Positions 11,283 to 14,846 of a stretch of DNA of 14,846 nt are shown piece after piece. The position numbers and the translations under genes were made by a program. The DNA comes from CBDULX01 sp965368175 (GTDB taxonomy: Bacteria; Pseudomonadota; Gammaproteobacteria; SZUA-229): NCBI GenBank assembly GCA_965368175.1, contig CBDULX010000059.1, positions 1-14,846 of the forward strand, read 5' to 3'. The notes beneath the pieces were generated by a model. The model made no database searches, was not told where the DNA came from, and saw only the letters and a program-made list of their open reading frames with translations. Each line of letters starts with the position of its first letter. Position 1 is the stretch's first letter.

Positions 11283-14027
11283 TTATTTATAGCTGAAATA
11301 CCGCCGATAAAGTTTATGTAATTCCATCACCATAAGAATACTAAAGGCCATCATTAACAGATTTAACCACTCACTGAAGCTAACCGGCTGAATATGTAAA
11401 ACATCACTGATCCAGGGTGTATACATAGCAGCAATATGAATCAACTGAGCTATCACAGTACCAAACAGCAAAAATGGGTTACGCAACAGACTATGAAAAA
11501 ACACCGACAGAGTTTCCGAACGACAGTTAAAAACATGAATATTTTCGAATAAAACCATAAGCAACAGAGTCTCGTTTCGAGCCTGTTCAATACTGGCCCC
11601 CTGGGCCAGCAACATCTGAAACAATAAGAAACTGACGATACCAACAACCAGCGCTGATACCACTAAACGCTCGATCATCAGTCGATTAAAAATCGACTCC
11701 GAGGGAGCTCGTGGAGCTTGTGCAAGCTCATTCCCCTCGGCTGGCTCGAAGGCCAGGGCCACATCCTGTATGCCATTGGTAACCAGATTCAGCCACAATA
11801 ACTGCACGGCAAGTAGCGGCAGGGGTTGACCGGTAAGCAATGCCAGCGTGAACAGCACCAGCTCAGCAGCCCCGGTGGATACCAGCAAAAAAATCACCTT
11901 TCGTACATTTGCATAAGCGACACGACCCTCCTCCACGCCTGCCACGATGGAACTGAAGTTATCATCTGTAATGATCAAACTGGCAGTTTCTCGTGCCACA
12001 TCAGTGCCTGATTTCCCCATCGCGACACCCACCTCAGCCTGTCCAAGTGCCGGCGCATCGTTGGCACCGTCACCACTCACCGCTACAAAATGCCCATTGC
12101 GTTGCAGCGACTTCACAATCTCCAGTTTCTGCGTCGGCTCGATCCTGGCGAACACTCGCGCCTGAGATGTCAGCCTGTCAAAATCCGTCTGATTAGCCGT
12201 CTGACGTAAATCCGGCCCACTCACAATCTGGTCTACGGAACTGGCCAGATCAAGCTCACGAGCAATCGCCAGTGCAGTAGCTGGATGATCACCGGTGACC
12301 ATTGCCACCTGTATACCAGCCTTTTTACAACTGGCCACAGCAGCCTTCGCCTCACTCCTTAGTGGATCGATCATGGCCACCAGTGCCAGCAGTTCAAGTT
12401 CTTTTAAATGCTCCTCACTGCATGTTTCCTTATCATCCAGCTGCGTAATACCACTGGCCAGCGCCAGCACCCGGTAGCCCTGACTAGCCAGTGATTGCGC
12501 CTGCTCCAAAAGTCTGTTTTCATTCACCGGCTCCAGAGCACCTTTAATATTCATCGTAGAACACATTGGCAGCAATCGTTCCAGTGCTCCTTTGACATGG
12601 GCGACCTGGTGTTTATCTACCTGATTCAAACTAGCGGCAAACAGACGCACAGACTCAAAGGGAATCACCGATAATTCCCGATATTGATTATTGGTATCGG
12701 CTTTAACTACCCCCGCTTTATGGGCCATGACTAACAGAGCTACATCCACGGCATCACCGTGTTGAATCCATTTACCATCACGCTGACCAATAAAAGCATC
12801 ATTAGGTAATACGGCTGCATAACAAATTTTCTGTAATTGTATGCTCTGTTGATCATCCAGTTTAGCGCCATCACTGGTGATATCACCCTCCGGCTCCAGA
12901 CCTTCACCAGAAACATGCAAGACCTCACCATCGGGTAATACAATTTGTGTAACGGTTAACTGGTTAACAGTAAGCGTGCCTGTTTTATCGGTTGCAATAA
13001 ATGTGCAGGAACCCAGTGATTCAACAGCAATCAGGCGCCGGATAATTACATTCCGCTTCGCCATTCGGCGCATGCCTATGGCCAGAGCAACCGTAAGTGC
13101 CACGGGCAAACCTTCGGGGATCACTGACACCGCCAGGGCCACGGCCAGCAGAAAGACTTCATCCAGGGGTGTGCCCATATTGAATGCAATCAGCGCCATC
13201 AATATGGCTGCAATCACAACTATGAGTGCTACCTTATGGGTGAATCTCTCCATCCGAACCAGTAGTGGCGGTTTAGGTGAAGGCTTATTCAATACCTCGG
13301 CGGCAATCTGACCCAATTCAGTGGCCATTGCCGTAGCCGTTACTATAGCCTTGCCCCGACCCCGTACCACTAGAGTGCCGGCATAAAGCATATTTTGTCG
13401 ATCACCCAGATAGGTATCGGATTCAAACAGCAGATCAGATTTTTTATTCGATGCAACAGACTCACCTGTCAGCAAGGATTCGTTCACTTCCAGATCATGA
13501 CAACTCAATAACCGCATATCGGCGGGTATCTGTACGCCAGACTCAACCAGAACAATATCACCGGGCACCAGTAATTCAGCATCCAGCTCATAGGTATCAC
13601 CACCCCGTAATACCCGACTGCTCGAAGACACCAGTTCCTGTAATGCAGTTGCTGCCTTTTGTGCTGAATACTCCTGCACTGTACCTATGATTGCATTGAT
13701 CAATAACACCGCCGTGATAAAACCGGCATCAGACCATTCCTGTATTAATAAAGAAATGATTGCCGCCACTAACAATACATAGATTAACGGGCTGATAAAT
13801 TGCCGAATAAAAACCTTGAGTATTCCGGGTGATTTACTGCGAGGCAGGCGATTTGGGCCATACTGTTCCAGGCGGTGACTGGCTTCATCCAGCTCAAGAC
13901 CATGAGCGGATGACTGCAGATTTTCCATTACCTGGTTTTCACTCAGTGTATAGGGCAATTCTGAAGAATTAACAGGCAAGTTTCGAGCCTCTGATCCATT
14001 TTTCATAAACGGCACATTTAAACTCAT
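11283..14027 (-). CDS. Type II P-type cation-transporting ATPase
   Basis: A 914-residue inner-membrane ion pump of the P2 (SERCA/PMR1-like) class. In order: N-terminal cation-ATPase domain (about 24-85), spans M1-M2, actuator domain with TGES (187-190), M3-M4 with the ion-site motif VIPEGLP, phosphorylation motif DKTGTLT (Asp347), nucleotide-binding domain, hinge GDGANDAPA (652-660), and M5-M10 with the C-terminal cation-ATPase domain. M6 reads WLNLVTNGIQDVALAFEP, where SERCA has NLVTD; the second-site Asp is therefore Asn. This pattern is common in bacterial pumps whose ion is often unverified, so I do not call it a calcium pump outright. No metal-binding HMA domain or CPC motif is seen, which excludes the P1B heavy-metal class. 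Standing alone, it is divergent from the porin gene. The ATG has a weak Shine-Dalgarno. Confidence 0.95.
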   Translation of the reverse strand: MSLNVPFMKNGSEARNLPVNSSELPYTLSENQVMENLQSSAHGLELDEASHRLEQYGPNRLPRSKSPGILKVFIRQFISPLIYVLLVAAIISLLIQEWSDAGFITAVLLINAIIGTVQEYSAQKAATALQELVSSSSRVLRGGDTYELDAELLVPGDIVLVESGVQIPADMRLLSCHDLEVNESLLTGESVASNKKSDLLFESDTYLGDRQNMLYAGTLVVRGRGKAIVTATAMATELGQIAAEVLNKPSPKPPLLVRMERFTHKVALIVVIAAILMALIAFNMGTPLDEVFLLAVALAVSVIPEGLPVALTVALAIGMRRMAKRNVIIRRLIAVESLGSCTFIATDKTGTLTVNQLTVTQIVLPDGEVLHVSGEGLEPEGDITSDGAKLDDQQSIQLQKICYAAVLPNDAFIGQRDGKWIQHGDAVDVALLVMAHKAGVVKADTNNQYRELSVIPFESVRLFAASLNQVDKHQVAHVKGALERLLPMCSTMNIKGALEPVNENRLLEQAQSLASQGYRVLALASGITQLDDKETCSEEHLKELELLALVAMIDPLRSEAKAAVASCKKAGIQVAMVTGDHPATALAIARELDLASSVDQIVSGPDLRQTANQTDFDRLTSQARVFARIEPTQKLEIVKSLQRNGHFVAVSGDGANDAPALGQAEVGVAMGKSGTDVARETASLIITDDNFSSIVAGVEEGRVAYANVRKVIFLLVSTGAAELVLFTLALLTGQPLPLLAVQLLWLNLVTNGIQDVALAFEPAEGNELAQAPRAPSESIFNRLMIERLVVSALVVGIVSFLLFQMLLAQGASIEQARNETLLLMVLFENIHVFNCRSETLSVFFHSLLRNPFLLFGTVIAQLIHIAAMYTPWISDVLHIQPVSFSEWLNLLMMAFSILMVMELHKLYRRYFSYK

Positions 14028-14475
14028 GATTTAAATTCATAATTCATGTTCTGTTGGGCTGGAAAGGAGTTTCCCCAGTCTTAGTCCACAGCCTTCATCA
14101 TAAACCATGATTTTATTTCAGTATCATTTTACGAACTTAATGATTTAAATTTACACATGCCATAAAACAGGAAATTGAATTATAGAATGCCCCATTGATA
14201 ACTAATTTTTATATGACAAACAAATTTATTAATTATCAAATTCAAGTTTTATCATCTAAGTATATGAAAAATTCGATCCGACATGCTGCACAAAGAGCTG
14301 AATGTTGCCCAGTAACATGTTTTATCGTCACTATTATTAATTCAAGAAAGCCCTTGTTGTTACTGCTTATTGATGCCGATCATCTATAAGTTATTAAGAA
14401 TATAGAAATTTACCAATTTATACATTAATATGTCATGACGCTAACAACAAACAATTCGAATACTTTGGAGTAGAT
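14028..14475. other. Divergent AT-rich intergenic region
   Basis: 448 bp between the leftward ATPase gene and the rightward porin-like gene, expected to hold both promoters. A 5-bp inverted repeat, GGAAA/TTTCC around GGAG (about 14060-14073), lies in the predicted ATPase leader. A TATAAT-like hexamer occurs leftward near 14180-14185 but lacks a good -35. The small open frame at 14195-14389 (64 codons) has no Shine-Dalgarno and an AT-driven composition, so I do not call it. Nothing else is recognisable. Confidence 0.6.
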
Positions 14476-14846
14476 ATGCAATCCAGGAGTCAAATCTTAA
14501 CGGCAGCCATATTGTGCTGTTTAAGCGCTAATACCATGGCCAGCGACAATGTTGAAATCAACAGCTTCATGACCCTCGGTCTGGCTACCAGCAGCAACGA
14601 CGATGGCACTTACCTGAATCGAATCAATAACCATATTAGTCTGGAAAATGACTCCCACTATGGCATCAACATCCGCACCGAGGTGCATGACCGTCTAACA
14701 GGCGCTGCACAATTACTCGCCACCAGTGATAGCAGCAACTTCAACGTTGAAGCAGAATGGGCATATTTAAGTTATAAAGTTACGCCTGATTCCAGCATCC
14801 GTGCCGGTAAACTGAATCTGTCCACCTTCCTGTTATCCGATTATAT
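14476..14846 (+). CDS. Porin-like exported protein, 5' part only
   Basis: The frame is open from an ATG at 14476 to the window edge, giving 123 codons without a stop. GGAG five bases upstream is a good Shine-Dalgarno. Residues 1-22 form a signal peptide (ILTAAILCCLSANTMA, cleavage before SDN). The mature part alternates polar and hydrophobic residues as in beta-barrel strands, for example VEINSFMTLGLATSS, GINIRTEVHDRLTGAAQLL and VEAEWAYLSYKVTPDSSIRAGKL. The last is the 'EWAYLxY...RxGK' pattern of outer membrane porin-like proteins, such as those of Shewanella-type bacteria. The likely role is a diffusion or substrate channel in the outer membrane. Specificity cannot be told, and the C-terminal strand that would confirm a barrel lies outside the window. 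Confidence 0.82.
   Translation, partial: MQSRSQILTAAILCCLSANTMASDNVEINSFMTLGLATSSNDDGTYLNRINNHISLENDSHYGINIRTEVHDRLTGAAQLLATSDSSNFNVEAEWAYLSYKVTPDSSIRAGKLNLSTFLLSDY

Noticed and set aside
12877..13311. 144-codon frame opposite the P-type ATPase gene
   Set aside because: It lies wholly inside a clearly conserved gene on the other strand; its Ser/Thr/Ala-rich composition is typical of an antisense shadow.
14195..14389. 64-codon frame upstream of the porin-like gene
   Set aside because: No Shine-Dalgarno, AT-driven composition, no recognisable motif, and it lies where both divergent promoters should be.

Overview
The window is an ordinary-looking chromosomal segment of a gammaproteobacterium, probably marine or aquatic. 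The best taxonomic markers are a Tas-type aldo-keto reductase and a DbpA helicase, both close to their E. coli counterparts along their full length. A single-domain cold shock protein with a long leader and a secreted class 3 lipase fit the same picture. Gene spacing is loose and the intergenic DNA is AT-rich. I see no rRNA, tRNA, CRISPR array, integrase, transposase or phage gene. The species cannot be named from the sequence alone.

Layout, left to right. (1) 54-1765, leftward: a half-length NnrS-like membrane protein followed by tas. (2) 1917-3422, rightward: a cobalamin-binding-domain radical SAM protein of the DUF4080 type. (3) 3423-3858: a gene-free stretch between convergent genes, holding a ~150 bp element bounded by 27-bp inverted repeats. 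(4) 3859-5870, leftward: a very tight three-gene operon of a class I methyltransferase, a polytopic membrane protein and a small acidic protein. (5) 6187-8054, leftward: dbpA with a TTG start, preceded by a csp gene that has its own promoter, ~150-nt leader, strong 3' hairpin and rho-independent terminator. (6) 8352-9263, rightward: an exported lipase. (7) 9309-11200, leftward: a short DksA/TraR zinc-finger protein (GTG start), a calcineurin-like phosphoesterase and a two-module tautomerase, each separately spaced. (8) 11283-14027, leftward: a type II P-type cation ATPase. (9) 14476 to the window end, rightward: the first 123 codons of an exported porin-like protein.

No single dedicated system ties the window together. 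The most cohesive unit is the methyltransferase/membrane protein/small protein operon, whose genes are 2-3 nt apart and whose joint function I cannot name. The csp-dbpA pair is a plausible RNA-structure and cold-adaptation neighbourhood. The least explained non-coding signals are the 27-bp inverted-repeat element at 3517-3666 and a family of ~35-nt related sequences near the 3' ends of leftward genes (about 3820, 6052 and 10011, plus a short core at 10762). I did not find convincing evidence of a new defence, mobile or biosynthetic system.
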